From the NCBI RefSeq assembly GCF_016862775.1, contig NZ_BONP01000010.1:1-64000 (forward strand): a stretch of DNA of 64,000 nucleotides. The letters run 5' to 3'. This DNA comes from Cellulomonas phragmiteti. Its GTDB lineage: Bacteria; Actinomycetota; Actinomycetes; Actinomycetales; Cellulomonadaceae. Below, piece by piece: positions 33,260-40,931 of this stretch (position 1 is the first letter of the stretch; every line of letters starts with the position of its first letter). The translations under genes were made by a program, and so were the position numbers. The notes beneath the pieces are model-generated. The model worked only from the letters and a program-made list of their open reading frames with translations, was not told where the DNA came from and did not search any database.

Positions 33260-34290
33260 ACGGTCCCGGCCGGTGCCGGCGCCGTCGACTCGCGGACGAC
33301 CAGCTCGGTCGCGAGGTCGATCCGCAGGTTGGGGGGCTGCTGGCCGGCGGCGAGGCTGAGCACCATCTCCGTGGCGGTGCCCGCCATCTCCCGCAGCGGC
33401 TGCCGCACGGTCGTCAGGGACGGGCCCAGCCACTGCGCGAGCGGGATGTCGTCGTACCCGACGACCGAGACGTCCTCGGGGATCGACAGGCCGAGCTCGC
33501 GCACCGCGCGCATGACTCCCAGGCTCTGGTAGTCCGAGCCGGCGAAGATGGCGGTGGGACGGTCCGGGCGCGACAGCAGCTCCAGCCCGTGGTTGTACCC
33601 GCCGTCGACGTGGAAGTCGCCCCAGCGCACGAGCGACGGGTCGGGGCGGATCCCCGCCTCCTCCAGCGCGCTGCGGTAGCCGTCGACGCGGGCGCGGGAG
33701 CACAGCACGTCGGCCGGGCCGGCGATGACGGCGATGCGCCGGTGCCCCAGCGACAGCAGGTGCCGGGTGGCGATGAGGCCGCCGTTCCAGTTGTTGGACC
33801 CGACCGTGGGCACCCCGGCGGGCGGCTCGCCCCACGTGTCGACGACGACGAACGGGATGGACCGCGACTCGAGCTGGTGCCGCTGCGTCGCGTCCAGGCT
33901 CGACAGCACCAGCAGGACGCCGAGCGGCCGGCGGGCGAGGATGTCGTCGATGAGCTCCTGCTGGGGGCGGTGGGCGCCCCCGAGCTCGGACAGGACGACG
34001 CCGACGCGGTGTGCCGCGGCGGCGTCCTCGACGCCCTTGATGACCTCCTGGGCCCACGCGTTGTCGATGTGGTGGAACACCAGGTCGATGAGGTTCGGGT
34101 CGCCCGAGCCGCGCCCGCGACGGCGGCGGTAGCTGTGCTCCTCGAGGATCGCCTCGACCCGTGCGCGCGTGCCCGCGGCGACGTCGGCCCGGCCGTTCAG
34201 CACCTTCGAGACGGTGGGGACCGAGACGCCGGCGAGCGCCGCGATCTCGGCGATCGTCACCGTCCGCGGGCTGTCGGGGGGCGTGGCCAC
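33256..34290 (-). CDS. LacI-family regulator of the GH39/LplABC cluster
   Basis: A 344-residue DNA-binding protein. The HTH VTIAEIAALAGVSVPTVSKV is at about residues 11-30, then the YRRRRGRGSG hinge and a sugar-binding core ending VGYDDIPLAQWLGPSLTTVR. It starts with GTG at 34290, with AGGAGG upstream. It is divergent from the transporter genes at 34681 and a perfect GCAAACGTTTGC operator lies between them. It probably senses an oligosaccharide or its breakdown product. Confidence 0.9.
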   Translation of the reverse strand: MATPPDSPRTVTIAEIAALAGVSVPTVSKVLNGRADVAAGTRARVEAILEEHSYRRRRGRGSGDPNLIDLVFHHIDNAWAQEVIKGVEDAAAAHRVGVVLSELGGAHRPQQELIDDILARRPLGVLLVLSSLDATQRHQLESRSIPFVVVDTWGEPPAGVPTVGSNNWNGGLIATRHLLSLGHRRIAVIAGPADVLCSRARVDGYRSALEEAGIRPDPSLVRWGDFHVDGGYNHGLELLSRPDRPTAIFAGSDYQSLGVMRAVRELGLSIPEDVSVVGYDDIPLAQWLGPSLTTVRQPLREMAGTATEMVLSLAAGQQPPNLRIDLATELVVRESTAPAPAGTV

Positions 34291-34470
34291 GGGGCCTCCT
34301 CTGACCGGGGCCCGCCGCGCGGCCGGGGTGCCCGGCAGCGCGCCCGGGACGGGCTCGCAAGTTTCGACACCGACGGTAGCACCCGCGCCCCCGTCTGCTC
34401 GCCCGCCCGGTCGGACAGGTGTCCGGGAGGCGCGTCGGACGGTCGTCCGGTCTCGGTTCGGTCACGCGGG

Positions 34471-34499
34471 TTGACTCACCGCAAACGTTTGCCTAACGT
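34471..34499 (+). promoter_or_regulatory. Promoter with an internal LacI operator
   Basis: TTGACT (34471-34476) and TAACGT (34494-34499) are spaced by 17 bases. The perfect 12-bp palindrome GCAAACGTTTGC (34481-34492) with a central CG lies exactly in the spacer. Binding by the divergently encoded LacI protein would block RNA polymerase. It would drive the genes from 34563/34681 onward. Confidence 0.75.
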
Positions 34500-34562
34500 G
34501 GCGGCCGTCACCTCGACGGAACGGACCGTCGACACATATCGGCCACGAGGGCGTGGAGATCG

Positions 34563-34676
34563 ATGCAGGCGCAGCAGCAGGACGTGCACCCGGTGCCACC
34601 CGGTCCGCCGCCGCACGGCCACGACCGTCACCACCTGAGCACCGCCGGGGTGCTCCTCAGCTCCGAAGGGTGGTGA
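34563..34676 (+). CDS. Possible 37-residue leader peptide
   Basis: An ATG at 34563 preceded by GGAG at 34554-34557 opens a short frame rich in Gln, Pro and His (MQAQQQDVHPVPPGPPPHGH then DRHHL...) that ends at 34676, four bases before the permease start. It covers the permease ribosome site, so translation could couple the two. No homologue recognised; may be chance. Confidence 0.35.
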   Translation: MQAQQQDVHPVPPGPPPHGHDRHHLSTAGVLLSSEGW

Positions 34677-34680
34677 CCGG

Positions 34681-35727
34681 ATGTCCACGGACGGTGTGAC
34701 CGTCGGCGGGGGCGCGCCCCAGGCCGCGCTCGCCCACGACCCCGTGCCTGCCGTCGCCGCACGCGGCGCCGTCGACGCGCCGCAGGGTCCGGGAGGTCGA
34801 GCGGCCCGCAAGCGCCGCGACGGCCACATGACGTGGCGGCGTGCGCTGCGTCGCGACTGGCAGCTGTACTCCCTGCTGGTCCTGCCGCTGCTGTTCTTCG
34901 CGGTCTTCCGCTACGTGCCGATGGCGGGGAACGTCATCGCGTTCCGCCGCTTCCGCCCCGGCGGGTCGATCTTCGGCGAGGAGTGGGTCGGTCTGCACTA
35001 CGTGCGGATGTTCATCAACGACCCGACGTTCTGGAACGTCTTCCAGAACACGCTGGTGCTCGGCATCCTGAGCCTGGTCATCATCTTCCCGCTGCCCATC
35101 GTGCTCGCGCTCATGCTCAACGAGCTGCGCTCGCAGCGCTTCAAGCGGATCATCCAGACGATCTCGTACCTGCCGCACTTCATGTCCATCGTCATCGTTG
35201 CGGGCCTGGTCTTCCAGCTCACCGCGATGCGCGGCACGGTGAACCAGATCATCACGGCGGTCGGCGGGGCGCCGATCGGGTTCATGCAGCTGCCGGAGTG
35301 GTTCCGCACCGTCTACATCTCCTCGGAGATCTGGCAGACCGTCGGCTGGGGCACGATCCTCTACCTGGCCGCGCTGTCGACCATCGACCCGCAGCTGTAC
35401 GAGGCCGCGCGTATCGACGGCGCCAACCGCTGGCGCCAGACCTGGCACGTGACCCTGCCGGGCATCCGGCCGACCATGGTCGTCCTGCTGATCCTCAACA
35501 TCGGGTCCTTCATGGCGGTCGGGTTCGAGAAGATCCTGCTCCTGTACAACCCCCTGCTGTACCCGACCGCGGACGTCATCGCGACGTACCTGTACCGCGT
35601 CGGCATCGGGTCCAGCCAGTTCTCCTACGCGACGGCCATCGGCCTGTTCGAGGCGATCATCGGCCTGACCCTCGTCCTGTCCGCCAACGCGATCTCGCGC
35701 CGAGTGGTCGGAGCCTCCCTGTGGTGA
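34681..35727 (+). CDS. Oligosaccharide ABC transporter permease (LplB/YteP type)
   Basis: A 348-residue membrane protein with about six helices after a 50-residue basic N-terminal tail. MAGNVIAFRRFRPGGSIFG replaces the usual GxxxAFxxY start loop, and the EAA loop is LYEAARIDGANRWRQTWHVT. It is one half of the channel of a CUT1-like importer of the LplABC/YtePQ group, which handle complex oligosaccharides. It is followed by its partner permease with a 4-base overlap. The promoter is at 34471. Confidence 0.9.
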   Translation: MSTDGVTVGGGAPQAALAHDPVPAVAARGAVDAPQGPGGRAARKRRDGHMTWRRALRRDWQLYSLLVLPLLFFAVFRYVPMAGNVIAFRRFRPGGSIFGEEWVGLHYVRMFINDPTFWNVFQNTLVLGILSLVIIFPLPIVLALMLNELRSQRFKRIIQTISYLPHFMSIVIVAGLVFQLTAMRGTVNQIITAVGGAPIGFMQLPEWFRTVYISSEIWQTVGWGTILYLAALSTIDPQLYEAARIDGANRWRQTWHVTLPGIRPTMVVLLILNIGSFMAVGFEKILLLYNPLLYPTADVIATYLYRVGIGSSQFSYATAIGLFEAIIGLTLVLSANAISRRVVGASLW

Positions 35728-36659
35728 CCGCCGAGAACGTCACGCACCTCGACGAGCAGCTGTCGAAGCCGACCGTCCACGCCACCCGCACCGTCAAGGA
35801 CACCCCCGGCTACCGGGTGTTCCGCGTGGTCAACGCGACGCTGCTGGTGATCATCGCGGGCGTGACGCTGTACCCCTTCGTCAACCTCGTGGCGCAGGCC
35901 TTCAGCTCCGAGGCGTTCATCAACGCCGGCCAGGTCAACCTGTGGCCCAAGGGCTTCAACGTCACGACGTTCAACCTGGTCATGGGCGACTCGATGTTCT
36001 GGCGCAACTATCAGAACACGGTCTACTACACGGTCGTGGCGACGCTCGTCGCGATGGTGCTGACGACGACCTTCGCCTACGCGATCTCCAAGTACCACCT
36101 CAAGGGACGCAAGGTCTTCATCGGCATCGCCGTGTTCACGATGTTCTTCAACGGCGGCCTCATCCCCAACTACGTGCTCGTCAACGAGCTCGGGCTGCGC
36201 AACTCGGTGTGGGCGATCGCGCTGCCCAACGCCATCAGCGTGTTCAACCTGCTCGTCATGAAGTCGTTCTTCGAGAACTTCTCCACCGAGCTCGAGGAGG
36301 CCGCGGAGATCGACGGCCTGAGCACGTACGGCAAGCTCTGGCGCATCGTGCTCCCGCTGAGCAAGGCCGTCATCGCGACGATGGTGCTCTTCTACTCGGT
36401 CTCGTTCTGGAACTCGTGGTTCGCCGCGTTCCTCTACATGGACCACCGCGAGCTGTACCCGGTGACCGTCTACCTGCGGAACCTCATCGCGGGTGCCACC
36501 AGCGTCGACGGGGCCGCCGGCTCGGCCGAGGCGACGCAGATCGCGGCCAACGTGAAGGCGGTGACGATGCTGCTCACCGTCCTGCCCATCGTGTGCCTCT
36601 ACCCGTTCGTGCAGAGGTACTTCGTGTCGGGCGTGATGCTCGGCTCGGTCAAGCAGTGA
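35724..36659 (+). CDS. Oligosaccharide ABC transporter permease (LplC/YtcP type)
   Basis: A 311-residue membrane protein. TLYPFVNLVAQAFSSEAFIN and the EAA loop LEEAAEIDGLSTYGKLWRIV are typical of the second permease of this family, with an AASVDGAAGSAEATQ-like insertion near the end. The GTG at 35724 overlaps the TGA of the previous gene (GTGA); a GTG at 35721 is also possible. It works with the permease at 34681 and the binding protein at 36742. No ATPase gene is present, so a shared MsmK/MsiK-type ATPase elsewhere is expected. Confidence 0.9.
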   Translation: MTAENVTHLDEQLSKPTVHATRTVKDTPGYRVFRVVNATLLVIIAGVTLYPFVNLVAQAFSSEAFINAGQVNLWPKGFNVTTFNLVMGDSMFWRNYQNTVYYTVVATLVAMVLTTTFAYAISKYHLKGRKVFIGIAVFTMFFNGGLIPNYVLVNELGLRNSVWAIALPNAISVFNLLVMKSFFENFSTELEEAAEIDGLSTYGKLWRIVLPLSKAVIATMVLFYSVSFWNSWFAAFLYMDHRELYPVTVYLRNLIAGATSVDGAAGSAEATQIAANVKAVTMLLTVLPIVCLYPFVQRYFVSGVMLGSVKQ

Positions 36660-36741
36660 CGCCCCAGCCCCCGCGGCCCCTCGTGGACGGCGGTGCACCT
36701 CCCCGGATGCAGGACGACGACGTTCGACCAGAAGGAGAATC

Positions 36742-38397
36742 ATGAGGACCACGAAGAGGCGGCCCCTCGCGACCGCCGTGACCGCCGCGAGCCTTGCGCT
36801 GGCCCTGGCGGCCTGCTCGGGCGGTTCCAGCGACGGGGGCGACGCCCCGGAGGCCGGCGAGCTGGGCCAGGTCGGTGCCATGGAGGACTACGGCGTCGGC
36901 ACGACGTTCGTGGCGACCGAGCCCGTGAGCTTCGGCCTGATGTACCGCGACCACCCGAACTACCCGATCAAGGACGACTGGGACATCCTCACCAAGCTCG
37001 AGGAGAACCAGAAGGTCACCTTCGACATCCAGACGGCACCGCTGTCCGACTGGCAGCAGGCGCAGTCGATCGCGATCGGCGCGGGCAACGCCCCGGACAT
37101 CATCTCCGTGACGTACCCCGGTCAGGAGTCGGCCTTCGTCGCCGGCGGGGCGATCCTGCCCGTCAGCGACTACGTCGAGCACATGCCGAACTTCCTCGAC
37201 AAGGTCGAGAGGTGGGGCCTCGAGGCCGACATCGACCGCATGCGCCAGGAGGACGGAAAGTACTACCTCCTGCCGGGTCTGCGGGAGTCGGTGCGGCCGT
37301 CGTACTCGTACGCCGTGCGCAAGGACATCTGGGAGCAGCTCGGCCTGAGCCTCGAGCCGGAGACGTTCGAGGACTTCGCCGCGGACCTGGCGACGGTCAA
37401 GGCGGCCTACCCCGACCTCTACCCGCTGTCCGACCGCTGGTCGGCCAACGGCCCGCTCGAGGCCTCGCTCAACGTGGCCGCGTCCAACTTCGGCACCGCC
37501 GCCGGGTGGGGCTACGGCGAGGGCACCTGGTGGGACGAGGACGCCGAGGAGTTCGTGTACACCGGCGCCATGGACGAGTACCGCGAGCTGCTCGAGTACT
37601 ACCACGGGCTCGTCGCGGACGGCCTCATGGACCCGGAGAGCCTCACGCAGGACGACGACCAGGCCCAGCAGAAGCTCGCCTCGGGCCAGACGTTCGCCCA
37701 GCTCACCAACGACCAGGAGATCCTCAAGGTCCGCACGGCGATGACCGAGGTCGGCACGGACGGTGAGGTCGTCATGATCCGGGTGCCCGCCGGCCCCGCG
37801 GGCGACATCCTCGCCGGCTCGCGTCTCGTCAGCGGCCTCATGCTCGCGTCGTCGGCCGCCGAGGAGGACGACTTCCTGGCGATGCTGCAGTTCATCGACT
37901 GGCTGTACTACTCCGACGAGGGCCTCGAGTTCGCCAAGTGGGGCGTCGAGGGTGAGACCTTCACGCGGGACGGCGACACGCGCGTCCTCGCCGACGACAT
38001 CGACCAGAACGGCCTGAACCCGGGTGCGCCCAAGGCCCTCAACGTCGACTACGGCTACCACAACGGCGTGTGGATGCTCGAGCACGGCTCGTCCGACGAG
38101 CTCGACCGCTCGATGCTGCGCCCCGAGGTCGTGGAGTTCGTCGAGTCGATGAGCGACAAGGAGCTCGCCCCGGTCGCGCCCCCGGCGCCGCTGGACGAGC
38201 TCGAGCGCGAGCAGGTCTCGCTGTGGCAGACGGCCCTGCGGGACCACGTCTACCAGAACACGGCGGCGTTCATCCTGGGCCAGCGCCCGCTGTCCGAGTG
38301 GGACGCCTACGTGTCCGAGCTCGAGGGCAAGAACATGCAGCAGTACCTCGACGTCGTGAACGGCGCGCAGCAGCGCTACGCCGAGGCCAACGGCTGA
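36742..38397 (+). CDS. Extracellular solute-binding lipoprotein (LplA/YtcQ type)
   Basis: A 551-residue lipoprotein with lipobox LALAAC near residue 21. The long length and PLSDWQQAQSIAIGAGNAPD, DEYRELLEYYHGLVADGLMD stretches fit the large binding proteins of the LplA/YtcQ group. The mature domain should bind an imported oligosaccharide and deliver it to the two permeases. The ATG at 36742 has AGAAGGAG 7-8 bases before it. A hairpin at 38405 after its stop may stabilise this part of the transcript over the GH39 gene. Confidence 0.9.
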   Translation: MRTTKRRPLATAVTAASLALALAACSGGSSDGGDAPEAGELGQVGAMEDYGVGTTFVATEPVSFGLMYRDHPNYPIKDDWDILTKLEENQKVTFDIQTAPLSDWQQAQSIAIGAGNAPDIISVTYPGQESAFVAGGAILPVSDYVEHMPNFLDKVERWGLEADIDRMRQEDGKYYLLPGLRESVRPSYSYAVRKDIWEQLGLSLEPETFEDFAADLATVKAAYPDLYPLSDRWSANGPLEASLNVAASNFGTAAGWGYGEGTWWDEDAEEFVYTGAMDEYRELLEYYHGLVADGLMDPESLTQDDDQAQQKLASGQTFAQLTNDQEILKVRTAMTEVGTDGEVVMIRVPAGPAGDILAGSRLVSGLMLASSAAEEDDFLAMLQFIDWLYYSDEGLEFAKWGVEGETFTRDGDTRVLADDIDQNGLNPGAPKALNVDYGYHNGVWMLEHGSSDELDRSMLRPEVVEFVESMSDKELAPVAPPAPLDELEREQVSLWQTALRDHVYQNTAAFILGQRPLSEWDAYVSELEGKNMQQYLDVVNGAQQRYAEANG

Positions 38398-38404
38398 CAG
38401 GATC

Positions 38405-38446
38405 AGGCCCGGCCCCACGTCGTCCGTCGGCGAGGTGGCCGGGCCT
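38405..38446 (+). terminator. Attenuator-like hairpin between binding-protein and GH39 genes
   Basis: AGGCCCGGCC (38405-38414) pairs perfectly with GGCCGGGCCT (38437-38446), 7 bases after the stop, followed by TCCC. A partial terminator or RNA-stability hairpin after a binding-protein gene is common and would raise its yield relative to downstream genes. Confidence 0.5.
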
Positions 38447-38499
38447 TCCCGTTCCCGGGCGCGCACCGTCGCCCGTCCGTCCGTCCATCAGGAGCCGCA

Positions 38500-40044
38500 G
38501 TGCGTACCGTCGTCCCCACCCAGCCCACCGGACCGCTGCCCGACGCCTGGCGCGCGTGCGTCGGCACCGGCCGCATGAACCTGGCGCTGCGCGCCGACTA
38601 CCGCGACTCGCTCGCGCAGGTGCAGCGCGACATCGGGTTCCGGCACATCCGCGGGCACGGGCTGCTGTCGGACGACATGGGGCTGCTGCGCACCGACGAG
38701 GTCGACGGTCGCACGCACACGCGGTACTCGTTCACGTACGTCGACCAGGTGCACGACTTCTTCCTCGACGTGGGCATCCGGCCGTTCATCGAGCTGGGCT
38801 TCATGCCCTCGCAGCTCGCGTCGGGCGACCAGACCGTGTTCTGGTGGAAGGGCAACGTCACCCCGCCCCGCGACCACGGCGAGTGGGTCGCGCTGGTGCA
38901 GGCGCTCCTGCGGCACCAGATCGACCGGTACGGCATCGACGAGGTGCGGCGCTGGCCCATCGAGGTGTGGAACGAGCCCAACCTCGCGGGGTTCTGGAAG
39001 GACGCCGACCAGCCCGCGTACTTCCGCCTGTTCGAGGAGACGGCCCGCGCGATCAAGGACGTCGACGCCGAGCTGCAGGTCGGCGGGCCCGCGATCTGCG
39101 GGGGGTCCGACGACGAGTGGTGGGCGCCGTTCTCGGACTTCGTGACCAGCCGCGACGTGCCGATCGACTTCGTCACCCGGCACGCGTACTCTTCCGGGCC
39201 CGTGCAGCAGATCCCGTTCGGCACGTACCAGACCCAGATGCCGCCGCAGGACCTGCTCGAGCAGTTCGACGCGCCGCGCCGGTACCTGGCCGGCACGCGC
39301 CTGGCCGGCCTGCCCGTGCACATCACGGAGTTCAACACCTCCTACCGCCCCGACAACCCGGTCCACGACACGGCGTACAACGCCGCGTTCCTGGCCCCGG
39401 TGCTCGCCGGTGGCGGCGACGTCGTCGACTCGTTCTCCTACTGGACGTTCTGCGACGTCTTCGAGGAGGCGAACGTCCCGACCTCCTTCTTCCACGGCGG
39501 GTTCGGCATGCTGACCCACCGGCAGGTCGCCAAGCCGACCTACCACCTCTACGCGTTCATGGCCCGGATGGGCCGTGACGTGCTCGCCCGCGGCGAGGAC
39601 CACCTGGTGTGCGCCGACCCCGACGGTCGGGTCACGGTGCTGGCGTGGCAGCCGGTCGGGGGCACCGACGGGGGCGACGCTGACGGGCACCGGGTCGAGC
39701 TGTCGCTGCCCGTGCGCGGCGACGCCGCGTTCGTGCTGCGCGAGCGCGTCAACGAGCACGACGGCAACGCGTTCGCCGCGTGGCGCGAGCTCGGGCGGCC
39801 CATGTCGCCGACGTCGCGCGAGCTGGACCTGCTGCGCGCGTGCGCGCGGCCGGCGGTGCAGCACGACGTGCTGCGCGCCGCCGACGGCCGCGTCGACCTC
39901 GACCTGGACCTGGGGAGGCACGAGGTGACGTTCGTCGAGATCACGCCCGTGACGCCGACGCACCACGAGGGCCTCGACGACCGGCGGATCCTCGGCGCGC
40001 AGGACGACCGGCTCGTGGCGCGGCACGAGCGCGGGAGGGCGTGA
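38500..40044 (+). CDS. Glycoside hydrolase family 39 (beta-xylosidase-like)
   Basis: A 514-residue cytoplasmic TIM-barrel enzyme. The acid/base is E159 in EVWNEPNLAGFW and the nucleophile is E277 in VHITEFNTSY; their 118-residue spacing matches known GH39 beta-xylosidases. The barrel is followed by a beta-sandwich. The family also includes alpha-L-iduronidase and others, but with the import genes a xylo- or uronoxylo-oligosaccharide is likely. It starts with GTG at 38500 after CAGGAGCC. The stop overlaps the YesL-like gene (GTGA). Confidence 0.9.
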   Translation: MRTVVPTQPTGPLPDAWRACVGTGRMNLALRADYRDSLAQVQRDIGFRHIRGHGLLSDDMGLLRTDEVDGRTHTRYSFTYVDQVHDFFLDVGIRPFIELGFMPSQLASGDQTVFWWKGNVTPPRDHGEWVALVQALLRHQIDRYGIDEVRRWPIEVWNEPNLAGFWKDADQPAYFRLFEETARAIKDVDAELQVGGPAICGGSDDEWWAPFSDFVTSRDVPIDFVTRHAYSSGPVQQIPFGTYQTQMPPQDLLEQFDAPRRYLAGTRLAGLPVHITEFNTSYRPDNPVHDTAYNAAFLAPVLAGGGDVVDSFSYWTFCDVFEEANVPTSFFHGGFGMLTHRQVAKPTYHLYAFMARMGRDVLARGEDHLVCADPDGRVTVLAWQPVGGTDGGDADGHRVELSLPVRGDAAFVLRERVNEHDGNAFAAWRELGRPMSPTSRELDLLRACARPAVQHDVLRAADGRVDLDLDLGRHEVTFVEITPVTPTHHEGLDDRRILGAQDDRLVARHERGRA

Positions 40045-40730
40045 CGGTGTCCCGCCCCGGTGACCTGGACGAGGTGGGGGACGGCCCGCTGTCCCGCGGC
40101 GCCACGCTGGTGCAGTGGGTCATGGTGATCTGCGGCTTCACGGTGCTGACCGGGGGCCTGCCGCTCATCCTCGTGCCGTTCCTCAGCGACGACGCCTCCA
40201 ACCTGTGGCTGACGGCGCTGCTGGCCCTGCCGATGGGTCCCGCGCTGGCGGCCGCGATGTTCGCGTGGCGGCGCTACGTCGCGGAGCCCGACCTGCAGGC
40301 CGTGAGCCACTTCTGGCGCGGGTACCGGCTCAACGCGTTCGACGTGCTGCGCTGGTGGACGCCGATGGTGCTGGCGCTCGCCGTCATCGGGTTCTCGCTC
40401 GCGTACCTCGACGCGGCGGCCGTCCCCTCGGGGTACGGCGTCGTGCTCGTCGTCATCGCGGTGGCCATCATGCTGTGGGCGGTGGTCGCGCTCGCGCTGT
40501 CCTCGCGCCTGAGCCTGCGCACGCGTGACGTGGCGCGCCTCGCCACGTACTACCTGGCTGCGAAGCCGCTGGTCACGCTCGGGGCGTTCTCGTTGCTGGT
40601 GCTCAGCGCCGGGATCGTGCTGGTGGTGTCCGACTGGGCGCTGGTCCTGGCGTCCGGCCTGCTCGCCTTCGCCGTCGTCACGACCACCCAGCCCGTGGTG
40701 GACGACGCGACCGCGCGCTTCACCGCCTGA
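40041..40730 (+). CDS. DUF624 (YesL-like) membrane protein
   Basis: A 229-residue protein with five or six hydrophobic helices and a conserved loop SHFWRGYRLNAFDVLRWW, the DUF624/YesL type. Members occur beside LplABC-type transporters and pectin/xylan enzymes; their job is not known, perhaps transport assistance. The GTG at 40041 overlaps the GH39 stop by 4 bases; a second GTG at 40047 is possible. It is the last gene of the GH39 operon. Confidence 0.82.
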   Translation: MTVSRPGDLDEVGDGPLSRGATLVQWVMVICGFTVLTGGLPLILVPFLSDDASNLWLTALLALPMGPALAAAMFAWRRYVAEPDLQAVSHFWRGYRLNAFDVLRWWTPMVLALAVIGFSLAYLDAAAVPSGYGVVLVVIAVAIMLWAVVALALSSRLSLRTRDVARLATYYLAAKPLVTLGAFSLLVLSAGIVLVVSDWALVLASGLLAFAVVTTTQPVVDDATARFTA

Positions 40731-40797
40731 CCCGCCGCGACCAGCGCGAGGTCGTCGGGGCACGGGACCTTCGTCGCACCTTCATCCGGCGGTGGTG

Positions 40798-40826
40798 TTG
40801 ACACGGTTTCGACGCGCTGCTTAATG
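40798..40826 (+). promoter_or_regulatory. Promoter of the galactoside operon
   Basis: TTGACA (40798-40803) and TTAATG (40821-40826) are 17 bases apart. The LacI operator at 40825 begins in the -10 element and covers the likely transcription start. The ATG of the GH42 gene is 105 bases downstream. Confidence 0.7.
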
Positions 40827-40842
40827 TGTGCACGTTCACACA
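40825..40842. promoter_or_regulatory. LacI-type operator O1 of the galactoside operon
   Basis: TGTGTGCACGTTCACACA is an 18-bp palindrome with one mismatched pair and a central CG. It overlaps the promoter. The half CGTTCACA recurs at 2346 upstream of the other GH42 gene. Confidence 0.8.
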
Positions 40843-40870
40843 ATCTCGACGGCGAGATCGCGTGGCGCAG

Positions 40871-40888
40871 TGTGTGCACGTGCACACA
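40871..40888. promoter_or_regulatory. LacI-type operator O2, perfect palindrome
   Basis: TGTGTGCACGTGCACACA is a perfect 18-bp palindrome, centred 46 bases from O1. Two sites this close would allow cooperative binding by the LacI protein encoded at the end of the operon (48297). Confidence 0.8.
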
Positions 40889-40931
40889 CACGGCGCGACG
40901 GCTCCCGGCGAACCCGACGGGCAGGGAGCTC

